From the NCBI GenBank assembly GCA_020744225.1, contig JAGMWG010000002.1:744001-808000 (forward strand): 64,000 nucleotides of DNA, written 5' to 3'. Below are positions 34,451 through 47,000 of this stretch, one piece after another. The stretch comes from Paraphoma chrysanthemicola. Taxonomy: Eukaryota; Ascomycota; Dothideomycetes; Pleosporales; Phaeosphaeriaceae. The position numbers were made by a program, and so were the translations under genes. Every line of letters starts with the position of its first letter. The stretch's first letter is position 1. The notes below the pieces were generated by a model that was not told the DNA's origin, made no database searches, and saw only the letters and a program-made list of their open reading frames with translations.

Positions 34451-35790
34451 GCGTGGAAGGAAGATTGCATAAAGGTATGGCGTTTGGGATTGGCATAGCG
34501 TGTTACATGTTCAATTTTTCTTGGATGACTTAAGTTCATATCTTCGTACGTGATGGTGTGTATTATGTATGCCAGCAGGGTGGTGTTGGCTGAGTTTCGG
34601 CATGACATAGCAATACAGCTCATGCTGGCCCACAAGCCGATGGCGAGCTAGCTTGCGCAGAAACACTTATCGACATGTGCAAATCAGAATAAGCAGCATG
34701 CTAGATGTCCGAGGCAGCGTCCGAACGATCATGAACGGCCGGTAGCCTCGATAGTGTGTCCTAGCGATCAGCTTGACATGGCCCTTGACTCTGCTCCACT
34801 GATCAGGACCATGGTTCACCACGATGTTCCACTTCCGACTGATTCCTTCGCAATTTGGAAACTGTCGTCAGAAGCTCTTCCATTGTTTTTCAGGAACCCC
34901 ACCGCTCTACTGACGCGCTCCAGTTACGAAGCTCCCCTCTCAACAGCATAAGGTTGCTCGAAGAGAGACCGACGTGCTGCACGTCCCACATTTCCAATTA
35001 TTGCCTGCATATTCCCCCTGACGAACATGCTGCGCTCTGATACCCATTGAAACCTGTACTCTTATGAATACTCAAAGATGAGCTTGTGCTAGCAGCCCGA
35101 CCTCCTCCGCTAGCTCGCTCCGGTCAAGAAGCTCCACTATCACGTACTTAACGCCACTCAACGTCGGCCATTGCCGACGTTGAGCCTGAGAGAGTTGTTT
35201 TGAATCCCAAGCTCCCGTTTGCCACACGATCGTGCTTCCTTTGGACATCGGCAATGCTTCCACCGTCAGAGAACAGGTAGCGAACATCTCATGTACAGCA
35301 GCCCAGCCTCCTCTGCTGACATGCTCCGGTCAAGAAGCTCCATTGTCGCATGCTGCATGCCATAACTTGCAACTTGAAGTGGTCCACACTGATTGCTTGT
35401 CTGTTGTGTACGAAACCATGGAGAAAACATCTCCGGTGTCGACAGCCCCATGCAAGCCATTAGGCTAGCACTCTCCCGAGGAAGATCCCTCGCTGTCGAC
35501 GCGCTCCGATCATAGAGCTCCACATTAGACGTGATACACGCCCCTATCGCACTTTGTGTAGTGAGAATCTCACGGCAAGGTCCCGATCAATCGTTATAAA
35601 TCGTTATGATATTCACATAAGAAGCGGTCCCATAAGCATTGATCGTCTGAGAAAACGCCGACTCATGCTCTTCCAGGCTGTGGTTATCTGGTCAAACCCC
35701 ACTATGGTGAGGCGCTCCGATCAAGGAGTTCCGCTGATGGCATGATGCATGCCCGTGGAGCTAGCGATTCAGATCCAACAGACATCGACA
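34451..35790. other. non-coding stretch with degenerate repeat array
   Basis: Apart from the repeat array given separately, I see no gene. Minus-strand translation of the repeats gives short similar peptides (for example ELLDRSELAEEVGLL and ELLDRSMSAEEAGLL), but stops and frame changes separate them. Confidence 0.5.
34917..35733 (+). repeat. degenerate tandem repeats of about 200 bp
   Basis: Five copies of a core resembling GCTCCGRTCAAGAAGCTCC start at 34917, 35117, 35323, 35503 and 35714, i.e. 180-211 bp apart. The two best copies (35117 and 35323) share CTCCGGTCAAGAAGCTCCA exactly and are flanked on the left by AGCAGCCC-CCTCCTC-GCT and on the right by a GCATG/ATGC-rich box. The other copies are more diverged. 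A partial sixth core may lie at 34793. Confidence 0.6.
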
Positions 35791-36522
35791 TTATTCAGCG
35801 ATGCTTTCGTGTGGCGGTGGAAGGCGATTCCGCTTTAAAATTTGATTGTTGCTCTTGGTATGTCGCATTTCGATGCGCATGACGACATGGCAACCTTGCC
35901 AATCGTCTCTGGGCGACAGAAAGTCTCGTATGCAAGGATGTCGACAGAGTGAAAAGTTCGGCGCGAGATTGGTTGGTGCTGCTTGTAGAGATTCACGCAG
36001 TTGACAAGCATTGGAGAATCGTCGTGCAAAGCTCTGCGGCAAGATGCTGTGATTGATCGAGGCCGTAATGTTGTTGTTGTTGTTGTTGTTTGAAAAGAAC
36101 GCCCGTCGTAAGATTGGCGTTAAGTCCCATGGGACATGGAAGTATGTAGAGTCGCAGGATGCATTCAAGCGTTGCGTCAAGAGGTACAGTCGCTCTTGCG
36201 GCGCGCTTGTCGAACCGCCGTTGTTCTCAATGTTGTTGACTATCAAGGCTCTATCAGCGATGCCAGCTATATTCCAGTACGGCATGCCACTTACCAAACC
36301 ACTTTGCACGCGATGTCGTTGTGGCAGGTTTCGAATAGCTCGGCGCGGGGCGCGATTGCTTGAGTGACGTTGTCGGCAATAAAGCTCTACCGTGGTGCTT
36401 GATGTAGTGCCGTCCCCGTTGCATACTTCCAGAAAAGTGCCTGCGAGCGGGAGAAAGACCTGTGCCTGTTCTCCCAAGCTACCAGACCTCGAAAAACTGT
36501 CACCTATATACATGTCAGTCAA
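35791..36522 (-). CDS. hypothetical protein with Asn run
   Basis: Open frame of 243 codons from an ATG at 36522. It contains a run of seven Asn encoded by a TTG/CAA microsatellite (about 36069-36090) and no recognisable domain. Stretches such as MPYWNIAGIADRALIVNNIEN and CDSTYFHVPWDLTPILRRAFF look protein-like, others (Arg/His-rich) do not. It may be an orphan gene, an exon of one, or chance. It lies next to the repeat array. Confidence 0.3.
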   Translation of the reverse strand: MTDMYIGDSFSRSGSLGEQAQVFLPLAGTFLEVCNGDGTTSSTTVELYCRQRHSSNRAPRRAIRNLPQRHRVQSGLVSGMPYWNIAGIADRALIVNNIENNGGSTSAPQERLYLLTQRLNASCDSTYFHVPWDLTPILRRAFFSNNNNNNNITASINHSILPQSFARRFSNACQLRESLQAAPTNLAPNFSLCRHPCIRDFLSPRDDWQGCHVVMRIEMRHTKSNNQILKRNRLPPPHESIAE

Positions 36523-37332
36523 CCGACTCTGATACCGAACTCTCGTACCTACAGCGACAAGACTGTTAGGACCTCACCGCAGCTGGCGGGCTGTTAAGAC
36601 GAGGTGAGGTGAGGAAGAAAAGGTGAGGGCGAGCGTGCGGGTTGAAACATGGGAAAGCGCGCTAGCGGGACAAGTTAGTCACCCGCACGTGACTTTCGGG
36701 ACTGCACTAACGGCACACACATGACGCAGTTGCATGGGACGACTCAAGATGACTCCATCTGGGCCTTTTACATTGTTTGGCAGTGGCAGGTTGCGAGAGA
36801 AAAGTCTTCAATGGCCTACCGTGAGCAAATGTATTGACCTTTACATGCAAGCCCGGAATTATCCAATCCTTCGCAGTGTAAGTCTTGTCTTTGAATGCCC
36901 AATACACTTGTACCCATGATTAGCCAACACAATAGCTCGCTTCTGTCGTTCCAAGTTGGACCGTCCCCTTCTTTTCAAAGCAACTTCAACCAGTGCTGCT
37001 GCGGACATCCATCATATCATTGGCACACGGTTGGGCATCGCTTTCTAGGTACGTGCAACAGATTTTGGCTGCACTGCAAGACCACATTTGCATCCAACAA
37101 ACGAAGTCCTCTTTCGTCGGGATCAACGACGCCCAAGAAGCCTTACAAGAGAAATCATGATGTTCCTGAAGAAGTGTTGAAAGAACATTCCTTCCATAGA
37201 GACGAAATTTAATGTCAAACTGTCACGATCTACATGATGAGATTCACGCTAGTATAGCCGTAGATTGAATGCACATTTGATCATCTACATAATGGCCAGG
37301 TTCGATCGCCACGCATCGTCTTCAGTTATTCC
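36523..37332. other. intergenic
   Basis: 810 bp with a purine-rich stretch (GAGGTGAGGTGAGGAAG, about 36600). No gene recognised. Confidence 0.45.
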
Positions 37333-39103
37333 TCAAGACCGTCGTCGAATACGGAATGGCACCTTCTCAGCGGGCTGCTGCGTCCCGAACCCGTACCTCG
37401 CATAGTCGTTCTTCGGCCTCCAACCCTCGGGCGTCAACAGCTCAAAGTCAAACTTGCTAAACATGACCGCTGCATTCACAATCATCTCCATCTTAGCAAA
37501 GTGTCGGCCGGGGCACATGTGCTCACCAAGGCCGAACGGCACCCATTGACCTTTTCGATTCTCCAGAGAAAACGACTCCGCCTTGCCGCCACTAGCTTCT
37601 GGAGCAACAAGGAATCGACGGGGCTCAAAGTCGCTTGCCGGGTGACCCGGAACGTCCCATTGTTCGTTCAGATGCTCCACGTTACTAGAGACGATGAGGT
37701 TTTGATCTTTCTTCAATAGCCAAGAGCCCACTGTGTGCTCCTTCTTCACGGTACGTGTAATCAGTGTTGCAACGTGTAGTCGCAATGTCTCCGCGAAGAC
37801 TGCCTGCAACAGGGCATTGTTGGTCAGCCGGCCTGGGTCGATCTTTTGTCTACCGTCTGACACGCTTGCGGTGGCTTCGCGATCAATCTCGTCTCGCACA
37901 TCCTTGAGCAGGTCTTTTGAGGCTAGCACCTCGACCATGTACCAGAATGACGCAGGTATCACGTTTGACGTCATTCTGTGCATCAATTAATAAGTCACAG
38001 TGCGTCTGAAGCGCGGAGAGGGATACTTACGACCAGATGAGAGCCAGATCAATGCTCGCTCTTCCATCCTCCTCGAAAAGCCCTTCAGTTGCGTCGAGAA
38101 GCTTGTTCCGCCTCTTTATTGCACCAAGGCCCCATGCTGGGTCCCACGTCGCATCGTCTGAAGATCCAGGTTTATCGTTCTTCAACGCGTGCTGCCTCCA
38201 GCGCTTCATTGAGGCCACCATCCGGTCTCGAGACTTCGGAGCATCAGGCCTCATCCACCTAGGCATTCCGAGAGCGAGGAAGCCGATGTTGGTGTCATAT
38301 TCCCAAAAGTCCTTACAGAGATCTGGATTGAGATCTAGCATTTGCTGTCCGAAGATGGAGACGACACCACAGTCAAACAAGACATCTCGCAGGAATAAGT
38401 AGAGATCTGGCATCTCGACCCAGTCTTTCCCTATGTTCGATGCTTTGCACCAGTCTTCCACGGCGTCCACAAACCTTGGTACCATTTCGTCCAGACTGCT
38501 CTTGGAGAACGCGTCGGAGAAGAAGATCACTTGGTTCCTCATGAGCCTTCTTCCAGGATGCACATCGGTACCGGGATACGGTTTGACGCCAATACCAGAG
38601 TTGTCTTTGGCGATCGCGTCGATAATCTTCTGGGGTCCGCCGAACATACCACCGAACAGCGGTGCGCTTACAACGTTCCAGTCGAAGTGGTTTGTTGATA
38701 GAGCTTTTCGGATAAATTCTGCTCCCGAGAGTAGGACGAAATTGAACCCTATGCCCTTGAAACGGACTATCCCGCCGCTGACAGCATGTTGTCTGTCATG
38801 GTAAGCTTCTAAGCCGACAAACAGAAGTTCCCAGACCGACCTAAGCGCGCCGGCAAGCGTGTCACTTCCAGCAGCGAACGTCCCTGTGTGCGCAATAAAT
38901 GGCCATAGGTAAGGCACAGAGGCCGGGAGACCGCCGCCAGCCTTTTGTCTAGCCTTGAAGTATAGTGACGAGAAGAGGTAAGTTGTGAGTGGAACGAGCA
39001 CTATCGCCAATACTGGGAGCAGCATAGTTGCAATGAGAAAGCGATAAAGGAAAGTTGAGAAGTGGTTCTGAAGGCAGCACTTCAAACAAGGCGACTGTGC
39101 CAC
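37333..39103 (-). CDS. cytochrome P450 (copy 1 of tandem pair)
   Basis: Heme-thiolate monooxygenase, two exons: 38031-39103 and 37333-37975, intron 37976-38030 (GTAAGT..CAG, 55 nt, phase 2); 571 aa from the first ATG, 545 if translation starts at the Met before LLPVLAIVLVPLTTYLF. This hydrophobic segment anchors it in the ER membrane. FDWNVVSAPLFGGMFGGPQKIIDAIAKDNSG, WVEMPDLYLFLRDVLFDCGVVSIFG and FWEYDTNIGFLALGMPRWM are features of the fungal P450 group related to CYP7/CYP8 (oxysterol and prostacyclin-type). Helix I region IPASFWYMVEVL lacks the usual A/GGxD/ET, as in that group. ExxR is in AETLRLHVA, and the heme loop is FGLGEHMCPGRHFA with the Cys ligand. Substrate unknown, possibly a lipid or sterol. 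Confidence 0.93.
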
Positions 39104-39337
39104 TTGATGATGTCTATCTGCCTATTGGCTAATTTGGGTCTCACACGCGTCTCGAAATACTGCGTGGTGATTCGATACCGATAGTGTGGATAGCCCGCGC
39201 GGGTGGGTAAAGGCAACCAGCGCTCGGACTCCGAAAGGACACCAGCCACGCTGCGACGTGGCAACGAAGAGCGATGCATTATCACGCAAGCCATATCCTT
39301 GCTAATTGTATATACGCTAAATGAATACTCGCTAGAT

Positions 39338-41063
39338 TCAAACCCTTGATGATTTTCTCAAACGAAACGGGATCGGCTCAGCTGGTGGCAAGGTGCCGAA
39401 CCCGAAATGATTGATGTCAACGGCAGGGCTGCGCTTCGCTGAAGAGCCAAGATCGATGTCGAAATGCGCGGTGATATACGCAAATGTGAGCATCATCTGG
39501 TGCTTAGCAAAATGCCGACCAGGACACATCCTCTCGCCCATACCATATGGAAGCCATTTGCCTTCGGTCCCCGCCAATGAGAAGATCGGCCCGGATTCGG
39601 AGTCTTGCAGGAATCGCTTCCCCCAAAACTGGCGCACGGGATGAGGATCCTCCTCTGTTCCAACATTCCAGTTTCTTTCGTCCATGTGGCCGGTATAGCT
39701 GCAGACCACAACTTTCTGCCCTTGTGGGACCGATGTTCTGCCCAGTTGGCTATCTTGCATTGTTTCCCGCACCATCATCACAGCGACGTACATTCGCAGG
39801 GTTTCAGCGTAAATTGACTGAAGCAGTGGGGATCCAAGCAGTCGCCTTGTATCGAACATGCGATTGGGATCGTCGCTTTTGACAAGAGCGACCTCATTGC
39901 GCGCTTGCGACATGAGATCTTGGTTTGCCAGTGTCTCATATATGAACCAAAACGTTGCAGGAATGATGTTAGTGTTCGTACTACACAACTCGTCAGCGAT
40001 GGAGGGCTCATGCGGCACAGTTGACTCACGCCCAAAACATGGCTGTATCTGTTGCTGCGCAGGCCTGATCATCCCACTCCTTGAACGACTCGAACACCTT
40101 GTTTCTCAGCTTCATGCACTTCAATCCCCAATGTTCATCCCAATTTGCATCTGAATTGTCGTCGCTCTGATGCGCTTTGGCACGGCCTCTCCAATTTTTG
40201 ACGGCAGCGATGCACTTGTCTCGCGCGTTGCGCGAACCGGGGTTCAAGAACCGCGGTAGACCTCTGGAAAGTGCGGGAATGTCCTCGTCGAACTGCCAAA
40301 AGTCTGTCATCAAATGTGGGCTTTCTCGCAGCAGGTGAGGACCGAAAAATGCATCAACCGAGACCTTGAAAAGGATGTCTCTTAGGAAGAGATACAAGTC
40401 TGGTTTCTCAACCCACTCGGTTCCAATGTCGCAGTCGTTCATCCATGACTGAAGATTGTCTTCAAAGTGTTCGATGAGTGCTGGTAGCCCAGTACGACTT
40501 ATAACCCGGTTGGTCGCTTCGTGCTTGAGGTACATGAATCTTTCATTCGGAGGAATGTTGCTGCCAGGAGACGGTTTCCGAGCAACTCCAGAATTGTCGC
40601 GGCAAATCATATCGAGAATGCTTCGCGGCATCTCGAGTACATTTTTGAGGAATAAGACGCTCACGGCGACGAAGTCAAAGGCTTCAGGCTGCAGAAATAC
40701 TCTGCGGATATGCTCCGTATCACGTACCAGCCAAAGGCTCGTGAAAGGTAGCCGAAACCGAAGTATGGGTGGTCCTTTGGCATTACTACATATTGTGTTA
40801 GAATGCCTTTGGCCTTTTGCAAATGTTCGGTACGCTTACGTGACGATAGAGGCAAGCTTTGTGGGACTTCCCAGGAACAGCAAAGCATGTCCTAATACTG
40901 GGATCCCAAGAGGAGCACTCGGTGGTTTCGCAGGGTTTGGGTGACACCGAAGGAACCTGGTGGTGCGACTAAGAAGTCCCGATGCAACGAAGAGGCCCAC
41001 CAGCCACTGTATGTACACATACCAAGTCTGTCCGGAGACAAAATCGAATTGTTGATAGAGCAT
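39338..41063 (-). CDS. cytochrome P450 (copy 2 of tandem pair)
   Basis: Three exons, 540 aa: 40840-41063, 40030-40785, 39338-39980, with introns 40786-40839 (54 nt) and 39981-40029 (49 nt). N-terminal anchor WYVYIQWLVGLFVASGLL, then the Pro-rich PAKPPSAPLGIPVLGHALLFLG hinge. It shares with copy 1 FVAVSVLFLKNVLEMPRSILDMICRDNSG, WVEKPDLYLFLRDILFKVSVDAFFG and LSRGLPRFLNPG. ExxR is in AETLRMYVA and the heme loop is YGMGERMCPGRHFA. The second intron is at the same place and phase as the intron of copy 1 and both last exons are 643 nt, so the two arose by duplication. Intron 1 is absent from copy 1. Only 234 bp separate the two genes. Confidence 0.93.
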
Positions 41064-41674
41064 GATTCTTGCAGATGGGAAGATCGATCGCTGCAAGAGC
41101 AAAGTCTAAAGACGCCTGATATTTGCAGTATCTATGTGAACTACCAACACGTTTTCAAGCCACGCCAATCACCACGACGTATCTTGGCCTGAGACACTTC
41201 TTCAAGTCGCTTGGACAGATTTAGAATAATGCCTTGCAAATCTCCAGGACGCCCCGTGAGCGCATAGATCCTGGGAATTGTGTGCCGATCAGCTCGCAAG
41301 ATCTCGGCAAGTCAATCCTGCAGAGAAACCAAGATCCCATGTTTCCTTGATTCCCGGACACCTACACTGCTCTTGTGCGATGCAGTGTATGATTAGCGGC
41401 CTTAGTGTATGTCATCAGCCACACGGCTCACCTGCATCGGATCCTACAGGCCACTCATTGGATGGCTAGTGTGTTATGTCAGAGCCGACCACACCACAGG
41501 TAATCTAGCATAAATCTTCCGTCGGTGTCCGAAGGACCCTGCGGGAGTTCCAATAAACGCCTTTTGACAAGGTTGAAATCCAGCGGCAAGCCGTGTACTT
41601 CAGCATCAGCCTTACAAACACCTCAGCTATCCATTTTCAAGCACCAGTTTAGGCTTCAACGTCACACAGCCAAA
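41064..41674. other. divergent promoter region
   Basis: 610 bp between P450 copy 2 (minus) and the rhodopsin-domain gene (plus). Shared regulation is possible. No motif pinned down. Confidence 0.4.
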
Positions 41675-42921
41675 ATGAGCACTTCTCTCTGGGGCGCGGG
41701 TGCTTTGATTTCCCAACAAACATTTCTTGTTAGTAGAATCACCGTTTGGCTATTCTGTTACTGACTTCGTGACAAGCTGGTATCATGGGCAGGTTTCTGC
41801 GTGGCCACTGTCTGCGTCCTCGGGCGGCTTGCCACGCGTGTCACAGTCTTCAAGCGTCTAGCAAGCGATGACTACTTGGTCATTCTCGCATGGGCGAGTT
41901 CAATAGCCTTCTCGGTGCTATGGCAGATCAAGATACCGGGTGTATACGCCACGATCGAGCGGATGACGGGCAAAGCGCCCATGGGCCTCGACTACTTCAT
42001 CTATCTCCACGAATTCGTGACGGTGCAGACGGGTTCGATCATATGCCAAAATGTGGGCCTGTGGTGCATCAAGTTCTCTTTCCTGTTCTTCTTCCGCAAG
42101 ATGGGAAGTCAGATTCGGCGACAGCAAATTCTCTGGTGGTGTGTTACTGCCTATGTTGCGGTTACACTGCCCATTGCGATTGCTGTGTCGCCTTGGAAAT
42201 GCCATAGCACCGATCTGCTGAAAGTCGTGGGTAAGTTGGTATCATTCTACATAGCTGCAATTTTGCTGATTGCGTCTAGTGGAATGCAGCACACCTGAGA
42301 TTGGCAAATTCACGTTGGACGCTTTCAAGGTTCAGGCGGCCTTTGACATTAGCTCGGAGGTCTTCAGTGAGTAGATGCTGACTTTGCATCGAGCAAAAGC
42401 TAATCAGCCAGTTCTCATCATCCCCTTCACAATCCTGTGGCAGGTCCGCCTCGACGTGCGCCGCAAGCTGGCACTCGGTGCATTGTTCGCCCTCACGGTG
42501 TTGATCATCGTATGCGCCATAAGTCGTACCATAGTCGTCACAGAAACTGCATCTGGCCCTTATCTCGACGTTACGTGGCTCTACCTATGGTACAAAGTCG
42601 AGCTAGATCTAGGTATGGTTTTATCCTAGCTATCTTCTTTCGAGATGCTAATTTAGCATAGCAATCGTTGTTGCGTGCTTAGCTTCATTCCGAGCGCTCT
42701 TTACCTCACAGAGAAATCGCCAGCTTCCGAACTATCCAGCTCAGCAGGTCGCATCGCCAACACCTCGATTCAGGAGCAATGATGATACGCTGTGGGGTTC
42801 TAAGCCAAGGAGCGAGGCTTCAGATACATACCTTGCGCCTGGCACGGTACGTGTAAAGACCGATTTCGTGCTCAGCGATCACAGCTCCGCTGCTTCTAGG
42901 GGTTCGTCTGCGGAGGTGTGA
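41675..42921 (+). CDS. fungal rhodopsin-domain (7-TM) integral membrane protein
   Basis: Five exons, 351 aa: 41675-41728, 41777-42230, 42280-42366, 42412-42612, 42662-42921; introns of 45-49 nt. Seven hydrophobic segments can be traced from LVSWAGFCVATVCVLG to AIVVACLASFRALF. The family signature FKRLASDDYLVILAWA follows TM1-2. A Cys-containing loop (SPWKCHS, VECSTPE) precedes VLIIPFTILWQVRLDVRRKLALGALFALTVLIIV, and a hydrophilic Ser-rich tail ends the protein. This is the large PTH11-related family of filamentous fungi (rhodopsin domain, no CFEM), thought to be surface receptors or sensors. There is no retinal Lys signature. Role inferred. Confidence 0.88.
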
Positions 42922-44003
42922 AGTGAACGATCTACTGTGTCTCCTGGTTCAAATTGTGGTATCGTAGGGCATCAACGAAGAATGAATGTTTGCACTGGCG
43001 TGTGCGCCAATGGGTAATGACGCCGTGAGCGGCTCCATTTTACCGTAGGACAAATGTCCCAATAAATCAATCTTACAACCATTAGCCTCAATAGAACGAT
43101 GCGAGAAGTTAATTTGTTTTCTGGTTCGCTCGTGTCTCTTAGTCTCAGCAGCTAACCATGATACTCGGGGCAAGATACCCGCTTTGCCAGCAAGGGCACA
43201 GCGTGGCACAGTTCCGACCAAAACTCCCTTTGCATCAGACCGGTGTGGCTGTCCCCAATTAGCGGTATGACAGCAAAGCTTAATTCTCATCACATGCGCT
43301 TGCCACGATAAGGTACCAGGTCTACCATGGTGAATTTGATCGTTATGATCAACCTGCGGTACACGAAGTGAGTAGTGGGGCCCGTTCGGCCCCCAACCAA
43401 GATTGTCCTGCATCGGGAATCAACGAACAAGGCTCTGGATGGGGTCATTGACGCAAGTACGTGTGAAGGATTCGTGGATATTGCGGCACGGCGGAGAACC
43501 GCCTCCGATTGGCCACGCCGATTCTCCGAAGGCGCACCCCTACCAAATGTGCAGCTTCGCACCCCACATGTCTTACATTTGAATCCCGACGAATTATTGA
43601 AAATGAGGCTTCGAAGTATCGCCCCAGGTGATGAACATCGCTCCTTCTAATCGAGTCAGATTGCGTCGCGCCCCGTTCATGTCCTCACAAGGCTCCAAGC
43701 CTCCGTGAGTCCCTGTCGTTGGGGCTATTCATGTCGATCGCACATCCAATCCCGGCGCTAGAGCTCCCCGACATGTGAGGATTCGATTGGTACCGGCGCG
43801 CGTAAGACCAAGGGTAGAGCGATAAGCAAATAGAACAAACTCAAGAGATAGCTGCTGTGCCACAAAGCTGGCATCGTTGCGCCGGCAAGGAACAATTGTG
43901 ACCAGGGGTGGCTCCAGAATTCGTGACAGCCGCCAGGACACCTCTCTTGTTGCTCGCTCCGCTACTGCATGCCCGTCACAGTATTGCAGCTAGGTGTACA
44001 TTC
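42922..44003. other. intergenic, upstream of the ABC gene
   Basis: 1.1 kb. No other gene recognised. The reading frame of the ABC gene is open upstream to 43908 without convincing coding character; an upstream 5' exon is possible because TTCTTGCAG, an acceptor-like site, lies just after 44004. Confidence 0.45.
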
Positions 44004-47000
44004 ATGGTTCTTGCAGCTTTTCGTCCTCAGACTGCGGGTATGAACGACGAGAGAGACTATTTTTCACGAACCATGTTAGTCAACTGGCTTGAGGCTACAT
44101 CTGGAGAACGTCGCGATGTAGGAGCTGGGCTTTCATTTTCCAATTTGACAGTCGAGGGAATACGCCAGGATGGGAGCATTCAACCTACTTGTCTCACATA
44201 TCCGTTGACTCTATTTCGATGGCTAAGAGGTAGCATGAGTCATGACCACTCGCCAGTCACCATCCTTCGTGACCTCGAAGGGTGTATTGCCGCTGGTGAA
44301 ATGTGCCTTGTACTTGGTCGCCCTGGAAGCGGCTGTAGTACCTTCTTGAAAACGATCGCACAACGACTAGAAGGGCTGCAGCGCAGCAAGGAGTCTCAAC
44401 TCTATCACAAAAGTATGTTTCTTGTCCTCTTTGTATCCTTTCGGCTGATTTATAATTTGTAGGTGGTAGAGAGGGCTCGAAAATCCACGACGACTGTATG
44501 TATTGCGCCGAAGACGACCTTCACTTTCCGGACTTGAACGTCACACAAACCCTCGACTTTGCAGCACGATCTAAACCCCAGGAATCGCCACTTCCGACTA
44601 GTTCTGTAAAGGATAATGCTACTATGGCAGCTCAGACTATGGTCAACTGCTTTTCGCTTGACAAGTGCGCAACTACCAAAGTTGGCAATGAGATCAAGAG
44701 AGGTATCAGTGGAGGCGAAAAGAAGCGAGTAAGTCTCGCAGAAGCTATGCTTAGGCGAGCAAAGTTTCAATGCTGGGATAGTAGCACATCCGGACTAGAC
44801 AGTGCAACGTCTTCACACTTCATCGAATCGCTCCGACAGGCTACCACTATACATCGAACTATCACTTTTGCTGCCCTATATCAAGTCTCCAAGGATACGT
44901 TCAACAAATTCGAGAAGGTCCTCCTTCTTCATGAAGGGCGTCAGATATACTTTGGTTCCACACAGGGCGCACTTCCATACTTCGAGCGATTGGGATTCAC
45001 TTGTCCCAAATCCTTTACTATAGCCGACTTCTTGACGGCTCTGACGCATCCTCATGAGGTATGTACACTTCGAGAAGACTGCGCTCGGGGGACTCCACAA
45101 AGCTCAGCCGAGTTTGCAGTGGCCTGGCAGAAGAGTCAAGAAAGGTCAAGCCTACTTGAGCATATCAGTAAAGTTGGTGGATCTGATAAGGTGTCTTGTA
45201 AAGGAAACAGCGATGTTATCAGCCGGTAAGTGTAAGCACTTTAGGATTACTATTGCTGCTAATTCCATCCAGCTCAATACCGAAACACCCCTTCTACCCG
45301 ACGACATTCTTTACCCAACTGCGCACATGTCTGCAGCGAGCTGTGAGACGCATGCGTGGCAGCATTGGAGCCTCCATCTCGATGGCTGTTGGCAACCTTG
45401 TTCTTTCGATTATCATTGGAACCGTCTTTCGCGACATACCACATAACGCCGAGACCCTGCTCAAGCGATCGATCTTGCTATTTTACATCATTACCATCAA
45501 CGCCTTTCTTTTTTCTGCTGAAGTGAGCCACTAGTTCATCTATTATTGAATTGAAGCTAATTCATATCTCAAGGTCGCATTACTCTGGGAGCACCGGCCG
45601 ATCATCGAAAAGCACCGGAGATTCGCATTTCATAGGCCTGTTGCTGAAGCCGTTTCTTCAATCATTTGTGACATACCTAACAAGATCCTGGCTTCAATTG
45701 CTTTCAACATACCGATATATTTCCTTGCTGGGCTACGTCGGTCACCTCGCGCATTCTTCACCTTCTATGTCTTCTCATTTGCGTGTCTCATGACTCTATC
45801 CATGTTTTTCCGTATGGCAGGGTCGTTCTCTCGGAGCATAGTACAGACCATCGTCCCAGTCGGCGTTTTTCTCTCTATCTGCGTCATATATAGCGGGTTT
45901 ATACTGCCGGCATCCGCTATGCTTTCGTGGCTCGCCTGGATAAGATACATTAACCCGTTATACTTTGCTCTGGAGAGTGTCATGATTAACGAGGTAAGTG
46001 TCGGATTTTACATGAACTGTTTACTGGACTGGTGTTAACTTTTGATCGATAGTTCTCAGACCAGCACTTCCCGTGTTACGTTCTGGTCCCGAGCGGCGAT
46101 GCTTATAATGTCGGCTTACGTAGCACGCAGAGGGCCTGTAGTATTTCTCCAACAAAGCCTGGAAATTACGAGGTACTCGGAGACGAGTACATTGTTCAAA
46201 CTTTTGGCTTCGATGCAACTCATCTATGGCGGCAAGTGTCTGGTCCCCGCTCTGCCAAACGACCTGCTAATAGAATGCTGCAGAAATCTAGGCATTTTGC
46301 TCATCATGATGTTTGGCTTTTGCACTGCACACTTGCTTGCCTCTGAGTACATTCGACCGCCAACACCGAAAGGTACTGTCTTGCAATTTTCTCGCAACTC
46401 AAAGAGGGAACATGTCGATATTGAAGCGCTCTCGTGGTCGCCTCCAACCTTCAACACCGTTACGAAAGTCGACGAGAAACCAACCATGCTCGAACCAGAG
46501 CTACCGGCTCTACAATGGCGCAATCTTGGCATGTCTTTGAGGGTAGGCAAGACTGAGAAGAACATCATATCTGATATATCGGGGTACATCCGGAAAGGCG
46601 AGGTCACGGCCTTGATGGGCAGTACCGGAGCCGGCAAAACTACGCTTTTGAACACACTAGCGCATAGAGCGCAGGGCCTAGTCTCTGGTGACATATTTCA
46701 TGAGGGTCGTAAGCCGTCGAAAAGCTTCCAAAGATTGGTGGGGTACGCACAGCAGAGCGACATACATCAGCCCACAGCAACGGTCCGCGAAGCACTTATG
46801 TTCAGTACGCAAAGCCGGATGCCGGGAGTCGATGCAACTCAAGCAGCTCATATCGCGGATGAGGTTATTGGGCTCACGGAGCTAGCGCCTTGCGCAGATG
46901 CTGTCATTGGGATGCCTGGGGAAGGTATGGCTCTAAGAATTTACCAAGCGTCGAGACAGAGTACTGACGCTAGCAGGCCTCAATCTTGAGCAAAGAAGGC

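Noticed and set aside
45060..45110. Intron beginning GTATGT after LTHPHE in the ABC gene
   Set aside because: The frame reads through in phase into sequence matching the family (SSAEFAVAWQKSQE), so no splice is needed.
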